In this document: in pieces, positions 9,135 through 18,028 of the stretch
Layout of the letters: the number at the start of each line of letters is the position of its first letter
How positions within the stretch are numbered: position 1 is the first letter of the stretch
Assembly (NCBI GenBank): GCA_024400835.1
Contig: JAKSMC010000021.1
Location: 1 to 57,522 of the forward strand
Length of the DNA stretch: 57,522 nucleotides
Direction of reading: 5' to 3'
Origin: Bacteroidales bacterium
GTDB taxonomy: Bacteria; Bacteroidota; Bacteroidia; Bacteroidales; WCHB1-69
Translations under genes and position numbers: made by a program
The notes under the pieces: generated by a model
The model's input: only the letters and a program-made list of their open reading frames with translations
Database searches by the model: none
What the model was told of the DNA's origin: nothing

Positions 9135-9776
9135 CTATTTACGTCCGAAATCCGCAGGAATTTCGCCCCACAGCGGAGTGTTCCATTTATACAGCGGATT
9201 GTCGAAAGTGTTGTTCCTAAGCCAGTTTTCAGCTCGCGACATCATATCGAACAGCATAGCATTTTCCTCAGTAGGAAGAATGATGGATTTGTGTTTCTTA
9301 TGGCGCACCCAAGAGAGAGCAGTAATACTATCTGTATATATAGGAATATCCAGGCCTTTCTGCTTGCAAAGGGCTATGCCGTGAACCAGCGCCAGAAACT
9401 CACCGATATTGTTAGACGCATTAGGATAAGGTCCTTTATGGAACCACACCTCGCGCGTGGCCACGTAGACTCCGCGGTACTCCATCATCTTGGTCACTGT
9501 ATTCCACGCAGCATCTACCGCCAAGCTCTCTAAAATAGGTTTGGGAGCATCCTCGTTCAAAATCTGCAAAGGAATGCCGCTGGCCGGAGACGGATGGTTT
9601 CGATAATATGCCTGATAACCTTCTCTGAATGCGGCAATGGCCTCCTGCTCTGACTCAAAAGACTTGTACTTGGCACCGTCAACTTGGAAGACCTGCAGTT
9701 TGCAATCATTCCAATTATCATAAATGCCGGGCTGCAATCCGGCCCACACTACGTAGAATTTCTTTTTCGAAGGCAT
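9135..9776 (-). CDS. RNase H with N-terminal hybrid-binding (viroplasmin) domain
   Basis: 213 residues. Residues 3-50 are a hybrid-binding domain (KFYVVWAGLQPGIYDNW, then CKLQVFQVDGAKYKSF) as in eukaryotic-type RNase H1. The RNase H fold follows from about 85, with the carboxylates visible: Asp in LAVDAAW, Glu in NNIGEFLAL, Asp in IYTDSITAL and a late Asp in EIPADFG. It cleaves RNA in RNA:DNA hybrids. Length and domain order match the Bacteroidetes ribonuclease H family. It is convergent with ygiQ and has a TCATCTCT-type tandem repeat upstream (9805-9842) instead of a clear promoter box. Confidence 0.88.
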   Translation of the reverse strand: MPSKKKFYVVWAGLQPGIYDNWNDCKLQVFQVDGAKYKSFESEQEAIAAFREGYQAYYRNHPSPASGIPLQILNEDAPKPILESLAVDAAWNTVTKMMEYRGVYVATREVWFHKGPYPNASNNIGEFLALVHGIALCKQKGLDIPIYTDSITALSWVRHKKHKSIILPTEENAMLFDMMSRAENWLRNNTFDNPLYKWNTPLWGEIPADFGRK

Positions 9777-9804
9777 ATCTTTTACAAAATTTATAAAGTT
9801 ACTA

Positions 9805-9842
9805 TCATCTCCTCATCCTTTCATCTCTTCATCTCTTCATCA
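9805..9842. repeat. Imperfect octamer tandem repeat
   Basis: About four and a half copies of an 8-nt unit close to TCATCTCT (TCATCTCC, TCATCCTT, TCATCTCT, TCATCTCT, TCATCA). It lies 29-66 nt upstream of the RNase H start on the other strand, in the divergent gap before the GldH-like gene. Confidence 0.6.
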
Positions 9843-9883
9843 AACATTTTTCACTCCGCTGCTATGTGAACGAGGAATTAGTG

Positions 9884-9891
9884 TATTTTTG
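9884..9891 (+). promoter_or_regulatory. -7 promoter box of the GldH-like gene
   Basis: TATTTTTG followed by CAGCC, an exact TAnnTTTG match 63 nt upstream of the ATG at 9955. Confidence 0.6.
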
Positions 9892-9954
9892 CAGCCGTTA
9901 AAAAAAACGGTTTGCGGACCGCAAAGATACTCTAATTTGAACGAAACATCGGTT

Positions 9955-10467
9955 ATGAAAAACAGAACTTATCAACAAATTATCGTTTTTGCAATTATCA
10001 CTTTGTCTATCAGCCTCTTATTCAGCTGCAACAAGCACAAGGTCATCCAAAAGGAAGACATTGTCGTCACCCACAGTTTTCCGGCATGTAACTGGACTTT
10101 TGAAGAGCAGGTCTTAGATTTGGACTTCGACATTGTGGATACCGCAAGACCTTATCGTGTAGAATTTTACCTCAACTACGACACCACCTTGAACGAGCTC
10201 ACAGAAGTTCCTGTAAACATCACCATCACGGCCCCCGACGGCATGGAAACGTTCGTATCCAGTGTGCTCAATTTCGATTCTAAAATAAACAAAGACATTA
10301 CACTAACCGGAGAAGGTAGTGTAGCTAACATGAAATTGATTGCTTTCCCGAGTAAGAAATTCAACCAATTGGGCAAATATACCGTGACATTTTATCGCAA
10401 AACGCCCAAATATGACAATTATGGTATGAACAGCCTCACAATGAAAGTAGTCCCTTTAAAGAAATAA
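9955..10467 (+). CDS. gldH: GldH-like gliding-motility lipoprotein
   Basis: 170 residues with a lipoprotein signal (ISLLFSC, Cys about residue 25). The mature chain reads like GldH: a Trp-Thr-Phe start followed by a beta strand (FDIVDTARPYRVEFYL), an ITITAPDG turn and a final GKYTVTFYRK strand. The usual DTLE and GxG segment of GldH is weak here. GldH is an outer-membrane lipoprotein needed for gliding and type IX secretion in Flavobacteria, and is present in many non-gliding Bacteroidales too. The ATG at 9955 is preferred over one at 9889 because the promoter box overlaps the latter. Family assignment is moderate. Confidence 0.6.
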   Translation: MKNRTYQQIIVFAIITLSISLLFSCNKHKVIQKEDIVVTHSFPACNWTFEEQVLDLDFDIVDTARPYRVEFYLNYDTTLNELTEVPVNITITAPDGMETFVSSVLNFDSKINKDITLTGEGSVANMKLIAFPSKKFNQLGKYTVTFYRKTPKYDNYGMNSLTMKVVPLKK

Positions 10468-10556
10468 GTTTTCCATCCTGGCATTCTCGGTTTTAACAGT
10501 TATTAGTTAAAATTAAATTATTTGTAAATTTTTAAACAACCATAATATAATTTTTC

Positions 10557-10564
10557 TATTTTTG
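10557..10564 (+). promoter_or_regulatory. -7 promoter box of the YifB gene
   Basis: TATTTTTG followed by CAACC, an exact TAnnTTTG match 26 nt upstream of the ATG, in a strongly AT-rich intergenic stretch. Confidence 0.65.
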
Positions 10565-10589
10565 CAACCGCATTAAAAATAGAAAAATT

Positions 10590-12134
10590 ATGTTAGTTCG
10601 TACTTATAGTTGTGCCCTAATGGGTGTTGCCGCCATCCATATCACTGTGGAGGTGAGCGTAGATAACGGAATTGGTTTCCATTTGGTCGGGCTGCCTGAC
10701 AGTGCAGTCAAGGAGAGCCAGCAGCGCATTGAGACTGCTTTGAAGAACTACAACTACCGCATGCCCGGGCGGAAGATTGTCGTGAACATGGCCCCCGCCG
10801 ACATCAAGAAGACAGGTTCTGCCTTTGATTTGACCCTTGCCATCGCCATCCTTGCCGCCTCCGAGCAAATACGGGGTGGTCAGCGGCTGGAAGACTATTA
10901 TATTATGGGGGAGCTCTCGTTGGACGGCTCACTGCAGCCCATTCGAGGAGCGCTGCCTATCGCATTGGAAGCCAAGAAACGCGGCAAGAAGGCCCTCATC
11001 TTGCCAGCGCAGAACGCCCGCGAGGCCGCCATCGTGCAGGGCCTCGACGTACTCGGCGTAGAGAACATCAAGCAGGTCATCGACTTTTTCAACAGTGACG
11101 CGCCCATAGAGCCCACGAAAATCGACATCGAGCAGGAGTTCCGCCGCAGTCTGAACAACTACGAGCACGACTTCAGCGACGTGAAGGGTCAGGAGAACAT
11201 CAAGCGGGCGTTAGAAATCGCGGCGGCAGGCGGCCACAACGTCATTCTGATTGGCCCGCCGGGCAGCGGCAAGACAATGCTCGCCAAGCGTCTGCCCTCC
11301 ATCCTGCCGCCACTCACCCTCAATGAAGCATTGGAGACCACCAAAATACACTCCGTGGCGGGCAAGATGAGCCGTTACGCCTCGCTGATAGCCGTTCGTC
11401 CGTTTCGCGCGCCGCATCACACCATCAGCGACGTTGCCTTAGTTGGCGGCGGCACCAACCCGCAGCCGGGAGAGATATCCCTGGCCCACAACGGGGTGCT
11501 GTTTCTTGACGAATTGCCGGAATTCAAGCGACAGGTGCTCGAAGTGATGCGGCAGCCCCTGGAGGACCGCTGCGTCACCATCTCGCGGTCGCAATATACG
11601 GTGGAGTTTCCCGCCTCCTTCATGTTCGTTGCCGCCATGAACCCGTGTCCGTGCGGCAACTACAACCACCCCACCATCACCTGCACCTGCAAGCCCGGCG
11701 AGGTACAGAACTACTTAGGTAAGGTCAGCGGCCCCTTAATGGACAGAATAGACCTACACGTGGAGGTCGTGCCCGTATCGCACGAGGAGTTGGCGAGCAA
11801 CAAGCCCGTGGAGAAGAGTGCTGAAATCAGGAAGCGTGTGGTTATGGCACGCGAAATCCAGAAGGAGCGCTTCCAGAACCAATACAACATCTTCTGCAAC
11901 GCGCAGATGACCAGCCGTATGGTGCGACAGCACTGCGTCATCGACGAGGCCGGGCAGCAACTGCTCAAGAATGCCATGGACCACCTCGGCCTCTCCGCAC
12001 GAGCATACGACCGCATTCTCAAGGTTGCACGCACCATCGCCGACCTCGACGGCAGTCCGGAAATCGAGACGGGACACTTGAGTGAGGCTATTAACTTCAG
12101 GAGCTTAGATAGGGACAATTGGGGAAAAAGGTGA
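10590..12134 (+). CDS. comM: YifB/ComM family Mg-chelatase-like AAA ATPase
   Basis: 514 residues. The N-terminal ChlI-type domain (HITVEVSVDNGIGFHLVGLP, GRKIVVNMAPADIKK) precedes an AAA+ ATPase with Walker A GPPGSGKTM, Walker B GVLFLDELPEF and the MNPCPCGNYN segment typical of YifB, followed by the C-terminal Mg-chelatase domain (SARAYDRILKVARTIADLDG). In competent bacteria ComM is a helicase that promotes branch migration of recombining DNA; the role outside such species is less clear. Length is normal. Confidence 0.92.
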   Translation: MLVRTYSCALMGVAAIHITVEVSVDNGIGFHLVGLPDSAVKESQQRIETALKNYNYRMPGRKIVVNMAPADIKKTGSAFDLTLAIAILAASEQIRGGQRLEDYYIMGELSLDGSLQPIRGALPIALEAKKRGKKALILPAQNAREAAIVQGLDVLGVENIKQVIDFFNSDAPIEPTKIDIEQEFRRSLNNYEHDFSDVKGQENIKRALEIAAAGGHNVILIGPPGSGKTMLAKRLPSILPPLTLNEALETTKIHSVAGKMSRYASLIAVRPFRAPHHTISDVALVGGGTNPQPGEISLAHNGVLFLDELPEFKRQVLEVMRQPLEDRCVTISRSQYTVEFPASFMFVAAMNPCPCGNYNHPTITCTCKPGEVQNYLGKVSGPLMDRIDLHVEVVPVSHEELASNKPVEKSAEIRKRVVMAREIQKERFQNQYNIFCNAQMTSRMVRQHCVIDEAGQQLLKNAMDHLGLSARAYDRILKVARTIADLDGSPEIETGHLSEAINFRSLDRDNWGKR

Positions 12135-12202
12135 TGTGATTCATAATTCACACCACCTAATTAAGTAGTATTGGATTTGCAGGTAGAAAGAAAAATGGCG
12201 AG

Positions 12203-13927
12203 TTAATCTCTTCGTTTTTCACCCTTGGCGGCTTCGCTGACATTGATGACGTAATCGCCCAATTTCTCATACAACGCATACAAGCCGCTGTAGGCCGTAC
12301 CAATCGCATAATCGTAGGTGTTGTTCTTCAACGCCTCCAAGTGCCGAGCGCGCAGTTGGTCACGATACTTGTTGATGGCATCTTCCGCTTCGTAGGCCTT
12401 GTCCAACTTCGCATGCTCATATTCACCACGGAGATTGGCATCCATCACATCCAATGCCTGCTGCACCAATTGCGTCATTTGTTCGAGATTATCATTCAAA
12501 TCCTGCGAAAAATGCACGGCATCTTCGCGTTTGTTCTTGCGAGTGACGGCGATCTGATAAATCGCATCGCCTATGCTCTCCAAATTATCCACGATGCGCA
12601 ACATCGCGCTAATGCGTTGAGAACCTTCCGTGGACATACCACCCGCTGAAACATGCGTAAGATACTGCGCGATTTCAGACTCCATACGGTCCGTGATTTC
12701 CTCATATTTTTCAATACGGGCGACAGCATCGTTGAACTCCTCCTCTTTTTGCGCCGTACGCAATAAAGGTAGAAAACCATACATCCGAAGCACGCGTGTC
12801 GAAAACTGTTCGATTTCCTGCTTTGCCGACTGAATATTCAACTCCGTGGTTTTCATCCAATTGCCCGGAATATATTGCAAGCGGAATTCATCTTCCTGTT
12901 CAGACTCCTTCGTAGGCACCATCCAATTGACAATCTTGATGATTTGCGGAATAAACCACGCCAAAATCATCGTATTCACCACATTGAAAAAGGTGTGGAA
13001 AATAGACAATGCCAACGGTATAGCTTCGGGAGAGTAGTTGGCAGCTCCCACTGCTGCGTATGGGTCTGCCTGCAGCATACCTGTAGTCATCAGGGCAATG
13101 AGATTCAGCACTGGGCGGAATACAATCAATGTAAATATCACGCCGACCACATTGAAAACCAAGTGCGCGCGGGCGGCCTTTTTACCAGCCGTATTGGCAA
13201 CCATGGCTGCCAAGTTCGCGGTAATCGTCGTACCGATGTTCTGTCCCATAACCAAAGCCACAGCCATGTCAAAGCCGATCCAGCCCTTATAGCACATCAC
13301 CAGCGTGATAGCCATCATTGCGGCTGAGGCCTGCACCAAACAAGTGAGCAGCGCGCCGACGAGCACGAACAGCAGCACGGACCAGAATCCATATTGCGAA
13401 AGGCTGGCAATGGCCTCCAAAAAACGAGGATATTCTTCCAGATTCGGCATGGCCGACTGCAGCAAGTTCATGCCTATCAGCAGCAATGCCAGTCCCATTA
13501 TAAAACCGCCTGTGGATTGGACTTTGTCTTTTTTTGAAAAGAGCAGCGCCAACGATATAACGCCTAAAAGCATCGGCAAGCTGAAGGCCGAAGAGGTTTC
13601 TCCCAAGCCGAACAGCGTGATAATCCACGCCGTAATCGTCGTTCCGATATTGGCGCCCATGATAACGGCTATTGCGCCCGCCAACGAGAGAAGGCCGGCG
13701 TTGACAAAGCTGACCACCATCACCGTAGTTGCAGAAGAGGACTGCACCGCAATGGTGACGCCAGCACCCGTCAAAATGCCGCGCAACGGATTATTGGTGA
13801 TTTTGCCTAAAATAGAACGCATCCCATTTCCGGCGATTTGTTGCAGGGAATCGCTCATCAGTTTCATGGCAAATAGAAAAACGGCAAGCGCCCCTATAAA
13901 GTTGATTATGATAAACAATACATTCAT
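12203..13927 (-). CDS. Na/Pi cotransporter family protein with PhoU-like tail
   Basis: 574 residues. Two inverted Na/Pi cotransporter repeats are visible, each with a QSSSATT-like signature (VQSSSATTVMVVSF and VQASAAMMAITLV) and GxNIGTT motifs (GANIGTTITAW, GQNIGTTITANL). The membrane part spans about residues 1-330. Residues about 350-560 form a soluble helical PhoU-like domain. Related proteins import phosphate with sodium. The gene is divergent from a two-component pair starting at 14100, which could control it; that link is only positional. Confidence 0.92.
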   Translation of the reverse strand: MNVLFIIINFIGALAVFLFAMKLMSDSLQQIAGNGMRSILGKITNNPLRGILTGAGVTIAVQSSSATTVMVVSFVNAGLLSLAGAIAVIMGANIGTTITAWIITLFGLGETSSAFSLPMLLGVISLALLFSKKDKVQSTGGFIMGLALLLIGMNLLQSAMPNLEEYPRFLEAIASLSQYGFWSVLLFVLVGALLTCLVQASAAMMAITLVMCYKGWIGFDMAVALVMGQNIGTTITANLAAMVANTAGKKAARAHLVFNVVGVIFTLIVFRPVLNLIALMTTGMLQADPYAAVGAANYSPEAIPLALSIFHTFFNVVNTMILAWFIPQIIKIVNWMVPTKESEQEDEFRLQYIPGNWMKTTELNIQSAKQEIEQFSTRVLRMYGFLPLLRTAQKEEEFNDAVARIEKYEEITDRMESEIAQYLTHVSAGGMSTEGSQRISAMLRIVDNLESIGDAIYQIAVTRKNKREDAVHFSQDLNDNLEQMTQLVQQALDVMDANLRGEYEHAKLDKAYEAEDAINKYRDQLRARHLEALKNNTYDYAIGTAYSGLYALYEKLGDYVINVSEAAKGEKRRD

Positions 13928-13949
13928 ATTCTTGCAAAATTTTCGGGCG

Positions 13950-13957
13950 CAAAATTA
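13950..13957 (-). promoter_or_regulatory. -7 promoter box of the Na/Pi transporter
   Basis: TAATTTTG followed by CGCCC on the minus strand, 22 nt upstream of the ATG. Confidence 0.6.
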
Positions 13958-14072
13958 ACATTGTTTCAGACTGCTAAAACAACGATTTCATCATTTAACC
14001 AATTTGTAACATCAATACTTCCTTTTAACCTAAAAGTAACATAAACCAACCGTCCGACATCGAATTATATTG

Positions 14073-14080
14073 TATTTTTG
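14073..14080 (+). promoter_or_regulatory. -7 promoter box of the response regulator operon
   Basis: TATTTTTG followed by CCGCC, 19 nt upstream of the ATG at 14100. About 115 nt separate it from the divergent transporter promoter; a regulator site could lie between, but I see no clear repeat. Confidence 0.65.
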
Positions 14081-14099
14081 CCGCCTTATTCTCCACATT

Positions 14100-14777
14100 A
14101 TGCTTGAGATTCTGATTGTAGAAGACGACCCCGACGTACGCGAAATCCTGGCTTTCAACATTGACAACGCCGGGTATGCCACTATTGCCGTCTCTTCGGC
14201 AGAAGAAGGCCTTGACAGACTTAGTTCGAAAACATCGCTTATCCTGTTGGATGTCATGCTGCCCGGCATGTCGGGTTACCAATTCGCACAAAAGATCCGC
14301 AACGAATTGCGTAACAACACGCCCATCATTTTCCTAACGGCCAAATCAGAAGAGAAAGACCTCTTAGCGGGGTTCAATGCCGGCGGCGACGACTACATCT
14401 CCAAGCCGTTCTCCATCAACGTGCTGCTTGCCCGCCTCAAGGCCGTATTAAAAAGATACGATGCTACCGCCCCAACTCAAGACAAAGTTTACCAATACAA
14501 CGACTTAGTCGTCGATGTCGTTCAGAAAACTGTGCTGCTTCATGGGAAAAGCATAGAATTGTCGCGTAAGGAGTTTGACATTCTCACACTGCTTTGCGCC
14601 AACCCGGGAACCTATTTTTCACGTACCACCATCATTGCCGAACTGTGGAAAGACGCACCCTACGTACTTGACCGAACGGTAGATGTACACATTGCCCGAA
14701 TCCGAGCAAAGTTAGGTGATTGCAGAGATTTCATAAAAAACAGAATCGGCTTCGGCTACTATATTGAAAAAGCATAA
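14100..14777 (+). CDS. OmpR/PhoB-type response regulator
   Basis: 225 residues. The receiver domain (1-120) shows the acidic pocket EDDPD, the phospho-acceptor Asp in ILLDVMLPGMSG, the conserved Thr in IIFLTAKS and Lys in YISKPFS. The C-terminal winged helix (about 130-225) has SRKEFDILTLL and TVDVHIARIRAKLGD, the DNA-binding signature of the OmpR class. The ATG at 14100 is chosen because the promoter box at 14073-14080 excludes the longer reading. The stop overlaps the kinase start by 1 nt (TAATG), so the two are translationally coupled. Confidence 0.93.
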   Translation: MLEILIVEDDPDVREILAFNIDNAGYATIAVSSAEEGLDRLSSKTSLILLDVMLPGMSGYQFAQKIRNELRNNTPIIFLTAKSEEKDLLAGFNAGGDDYISKPFSINVLLARLKAVLKRYDATAPTQDKVYQYNDLVVDVVQKTVLLHGKSIELSRKEFDILTLLCANPGTYFSRTTIIAELWKDAPYVLDRTVDVHIARIRAKLGDCRDFIKNRIGFGYYIEKA

Positions 14778-16027
14778 TGTCTTACAAGAAAAAGCTCATC
14801 CTCATTTTTGCCGTTGTATTCAGTTTCTGCTCTGCCGCAATGATTGCCATAGAGTACCAAACCGAGTACCACTACAAACGTTCCCTGCTCCAATCCAACC
14901 TTGAAGTGTACGCCGATATGATTGCCAAGCAAGATTCGGTTTCACAGATGCTGTCCTTGCTGCCGGAGAAATTGCGTATCACCATTTTAGACATCACCGG
15001 AACGGTTTATTACGACAGTTACAGCGCCGCATCTACGATGGAGAACCATTTTTCCAGACCCGAAATACAATCCTGTATGGAAAAGAAGGACGGCTACTGC
15101 ATTCGATATTCCGAGACAGCAGGACAGAAGTATCTGTATTATGCTAAAAAATACGCTGCGCAAAAACGCATCATACGTGTGGCCCTCCCTTTTGAAGTCA
15201 GCATGAAAGACTATTTCCGTCCCGACTGGTTCCTCTGGTTGGAAATCGCCCTGTTCTTCTGTTCGATTTTCTTGTTATTCATATTATTATCCAACAGATA
15301 CAGTCGAAAGATTGCCTTAAAGGAGGAAGAGAACCAACGCACATTAAAGCATCAGATGACCTCCAACATCGCCCACGAGCTGCGAACGCCCGTAAGCAGC
15401 ATCCGCGGCTATTTGGAAACATTAGTGAACAATCCGCAGATAAACAGCGAAAAGAGAGAGCTGTTTTTGGAACGTTCCTACTTGCAAACTATACGTTTGT
15501 CGGACCTCATTCGCGATATCGCGATGATTACCAAGATTGAAGAGTCGCCAGAACTTTTCCCTATTGAAACCATCGACATGAAAATCGTGGTTGAGGAAGT
15601 GCTTGACGAGTTCAAAGAGGCGCTCACGCAACATCAAATCGAAGTTGAAAACGAAATCACGCAAAACGCAGCGCTCCAAGGCAACTATCCGCTGCTGTAT
15701 GCCCTCATACGCAACTTGGTAGAAAATTCCATCAAATACAGCGGGAAGAGCACCACGATTCATATTGCCTGCGCCAAGAAGAAAACGCATTGGCAATTCA
15801 CCTATTACGATACCGGTTTGGGCACGCGAGAAGAAGACCTGCCGCACATTTTCGAGCGTTTTTATCGCTCGTCGCAGCAGACTGCCGCAACCAATGACGG
15901 CTCTGGGTTAGGGCTTTCCATCGTGCGCAATGCGGTGGTATTCCACCACGGCGAAATCACCGCCCAGAACCGCAAAGAGGGAGGACTGATATTTGTCTTC
16001 ACCCTCGAAATCGGTCAGACGGCATAG
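14777..16027 (+). CDS. Sensor histidine kinase (PhoR/BaeS-like)
   Basis: 416 residues. One membrane segment at about 5-25, a periplasmic sensor domain to about 145, and a second membrane segment at about 150-170 (LEIALFFCSIFLLFILL). The H-box is SNIAHELRTPVSSIRGYLET near residue 196. The N-box (LIRNLVENSIKYS), G1 (YDTGLGT), F-box (IFERFYRS) and G2 (GSGLGLSIVRN) are all present, so the kinase should be active. It phosphorylates the regulator encoded just upstream. The stimulus is unknown. The Na/Pi transporter on the other side makes phosphate or sodium a reasonable guess. Confidence 0.92.
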   Translation: MSYKKKLILIFAVVFSFCSAAMIAIEYQTEYHYKRSLLQSNLEVYADMIAKQDSVSQMLSLLPEKLRITILDITGTVYYDSYSAASTMENHFSRPEIQSCMEKKDGYCIRYSETAGQKYLYYAKKYAAQKRIIRVALPFEVSMKDYFRPDWFLWLEIALFFCSIFLLFILLSNRYSRKIALKEEENQRTLKHQMTSNIAHELRTPVSSIRGYLETLVNNPQINSEKRELFLERSYLQTIRLSDLIRDIAMITKIEESPELFPIETIDMKIVVEEVLDEFKEALTQHQIEVENEITQNAALQGNYPLLYALIRNLVENSIKYSGKSTTIHIACAKKKTHWQFTYYDTGLGTREEDLPHIFERFYRSSQQTAATNDGSGLGLSIVRNAVVFHHGEITAQNRKEGGLIFVFTLEIGQTA

Positions 16028-16060
16028 GGTTACAGCTGTTAGCCATTGGCTTCCCCTCGA

Positions 16061-16807
16061 TTATAGTTTTCCGCAAATCAGAAAGTCCTGCATCAAATCC
16101 AAATACCATTCGGAGCGCGTGCGGTCGGAGTTACGCATGCAGAACACATGCTCTACCGTTTCCTCTTCCTTTCCTTTCCTGCAAATCAGGATAAAACGCT
16201 TGGGCTGCTTTTCCGGTACCGTTTTGATTTTGTAAAGATGCTGCAAATAGAAGCCTGTCTGACGACATTGTGCGATAAAATCATCCATCACCTCCGGGGG
16301 GATGCAGACCGATAGACTGCCGCCATCATTGAGCAGGCGATAAGAACCGGATATCAGCACGGAGAACGGAAGACTCGAGGTGTGGCGTGCGCGCGTGCGG
16401 CTCTCGCTCGGGCATTCCAGGCTGCGCTCGAAATAGGGCGGATTGCAAACCACCGCATCAAATTTCGCTGCGCCACCTGATTCACAGTTCGACAGAAAAT
16501 CTTGAAACGAGGCATGCACCAGTTCTATGCGGTCAGCGAATCGCGACTCCGAGAAGTTGCGTGCCGCATCCAGGACGGCCAGATCGTCAATTTCCACCGC
16601 CGTGACGCGGGCCTCCGGGTAGCGCTGGGCCATCATCAAGGCAAGCACGCCCGTACCAGTTCCGATGTCAAGGACACGGTTGCCTCCCGCCGACAAGGCT
16701 CCCAGCAGGTCGCTGTCAGTACCGACTTTCATCGCAGCATGCCCCTGGTGGATGGTAAACTGCTTGAATTCAAAAACTTCATCGTCTAAAACTCTCGTTC
16801 GTCTCAT
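16061..16807 (-). CDS. trmN6: tRNA1(Val) A37 N6-methyltransferase
   Basis: 248 residues. A class I SAM-dependent methyltransferase: motif I VLDIGTGTGVLALMMA, acidic VTAVEID, and the N6-adenine signature NPPYF in VVCNPPYFERSL. FKQFTIHQGHAAMKVGTDS near the N-terminus is typical of the YfiC/TrmN6 family. It methylates A37 of tRNA-Val1 in E. coli. It is convergent with the histidine kinase (33 nt apart) and is followed upstream by the M42 peptidase on the same strand. Confidence 0.9.
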   Translation of the reverse strand: MRRTRVLDDEVFEFKQFTIHQGHAAMKVGTDSDLLGALSAGGNRVLDIGTGTGVLALMMAQRYPEARVTAVEIDDLAVLDAARNFSESRFADRIELVHASFQDFLSNCESGGAAKFDAVVCNPPYFERSLECPSESRTRARHTSSLPFSVLISGSYRLLNDGGSLSVCIPPEVMDDFIAQCRQTGFYLQHLYKIKTVPEKQPKRFILICRKGKEEETVEHVFCMRNSDRTRSEWYLDLMQDFLICGKL

Positions 16808-16866
16808 TTACTGAAATAATTTGCTCCGATTTACACACTAATAAAAAGCACCGGCCTGGGCATCAC

Positions 16867-17904
16867 TTACAGGGCTGACACCAACTCCACGATGAGTTCC
16901 ACTGCAGCATCGATATCGCGCATATCGCACACTTCCGCCGGCGTATGCATGTATCGGTTCGGGATGCTCAGCAACAGAGAGCGCACACCCTTGTTCGACA
17001 ATTGGATTTTGGAAGCATTCGTGCCGCCCGTAGCCGAATTGTTGGCCGACAGCTGATGCAGGATCTTGTGTTCTTCGGCCACTTTCTCAGCCATCTGCGC
17101 GAACTTACGATTGCTATCCAGATGCTTGGTAATCACCACGCCTTTGCCCAGAACGACCTCGCCGTGCTTGCGTGCCAAGCAGTCTGGGACATCTGTAGCG
17201 AATGTGACATCCAAACTGATGGCATAGTCGGGCTCGAGGTTGGCGCTGCCCACCACGGCCCCGCGACAGCCGACCTCTTCTTGCGACGAAGCCACACCGC
17301 AGACTCTGACGTTGAGTTTCTTCCGAGCCAAACGGCGCAGCGCCTCAGCCACCACATAGACGCCAATCTTGTCGTCCAGGCCCTTGGAGGTAATCTTATG
17401 TTCGCCCAACATCATCACGTTCGGGGCAAAGCAGACGGGATCGCCCACGCTGATACGCTGACGAACTTCCTGCTCACTCAAACCGGTATCCACCCAAAGG
17501 GCATCCAGTTCCGGAGCCTTCTTGCGGTCATCTGCAGAGATGAGGTGGATGGGTTTCTTGCCAATCACGCCTGGAATGACTGTACCGTCATTGGCCAGCA
17601 CCTGCACTTGGCTGCCGGGAATGCAGCAGAGATCGACGCCTCCGTTTTTGCGAATATACAGAAAGCCCTCTTTGCTGATGTGCAGCACTTGGAACCCAAT
17701 CTCATCGATGTGCGCCTCGACCATCACCGTGGTTTGCGCCTCCGGATTGCCAACAAAGGCGTACGTGTTGTTCAACACATCCACCTCCGTCTGGTAGGCA
17801 AACGGTTCTACATAGTTCAGGAATACTTTGGATGCCTCGTCTTCATATCCGGATACGGAAGGGGCCGTCAGCAGCTGGTTCAGGAATTGGGTCTGTTTGG
17901 TCAT
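16867..17904 (-). CDS. M42 family metallopeptidase (aminopeptidase)
   Basis: 345 residues from MTKQTQFLNQLL. Co-catalytic metal ligands can be seen in VEAHIDEIGF (His, then Asp), SKGLDDKIGVYV (Asp), QEEVGCRGA (catalytic Glu and ligand Glu), and a final His in YMHTPAEV. These proteins are cytoplasmic aminopeptidases, often forming tetrahedral dodecamers, sometimes annotated as glucanases. I take the ATG at 17904; a reading from 17976 would run past the -7 box at 17958-17951. Confidence 0.92.
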   Translation of the reverse strand: MTKQTQFLNQLLTAPSVSGYEDEASKVFLNYVEPFAYQTEVDVLNNTYAFVGNPEAQTTVMVEAHIDEIGFQVLHISKEGFLYIRKNGGVDLCCIPGSQVQVLANDGTVIPGVIGKKPIHLISADDRKKAPELDALWVDTGLSEQEVRQRISVGDPVCFAPNVMMLGEHKITSKGLDDKIGVYVVAEALRRLARKKLNVRVCGVASSQEEVGCRGAVVGSANLEPDYAISLDVTFATDVPDCLARKHGEVVLGKGVVITKHLDSNRKFAQMAEKVAEEHKILHQLSANNSATGGTNASKIQLSNKGVRSLLLSIPNRYMHTPAEVCDMRDIDAAVELIVELVSAL

Positions 17905-17950
17905 AAGGGTATATTTTTCGTTTATAAATTCATCAGGTAAAAAACGCTTG

Positions 17951-17958
17951 CAAAAGTA
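17951..17958 (-). promoter_or_regulatory. -7 promoter box of the M42 peptidase
   Basis: TACTTTTG followed by CAAGC on the minus strand, 46 nt upstream of the chosen start. It is divergent from the holB box at 17993. Confidence 0.55.
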
Positions 17959-17992
17959 AACAAAATAGGGCTTCATCTCACCACAAATTTGC

Positions 17993-18000
17993 TATCTTTG
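17993..18000 (+). promoter_or_regulatory. -7 promoter box of holB
   Basis: TATCTTTG followed by CGCCC, 28 nt upstream of the holB ATG. Confidence 0.65.
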
Positions 18001-18028
18001 CGCCCTAAAAAATCAAAAAGGAATCATC

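Noticed and set aside
14100..16027. Naming the two-component pair phoB-phoR
   Set aside because: The neighbouring Na/Pi transporter is suggestive, but the kinase sensor domain and regulator show nothing specific to phosphate.
16945..17940. 331-codon frame antisense to the M42 peptidase
   Set aside because: His/Leu-rich shadow with no domain signature; the M42 ligands are on the other strand.
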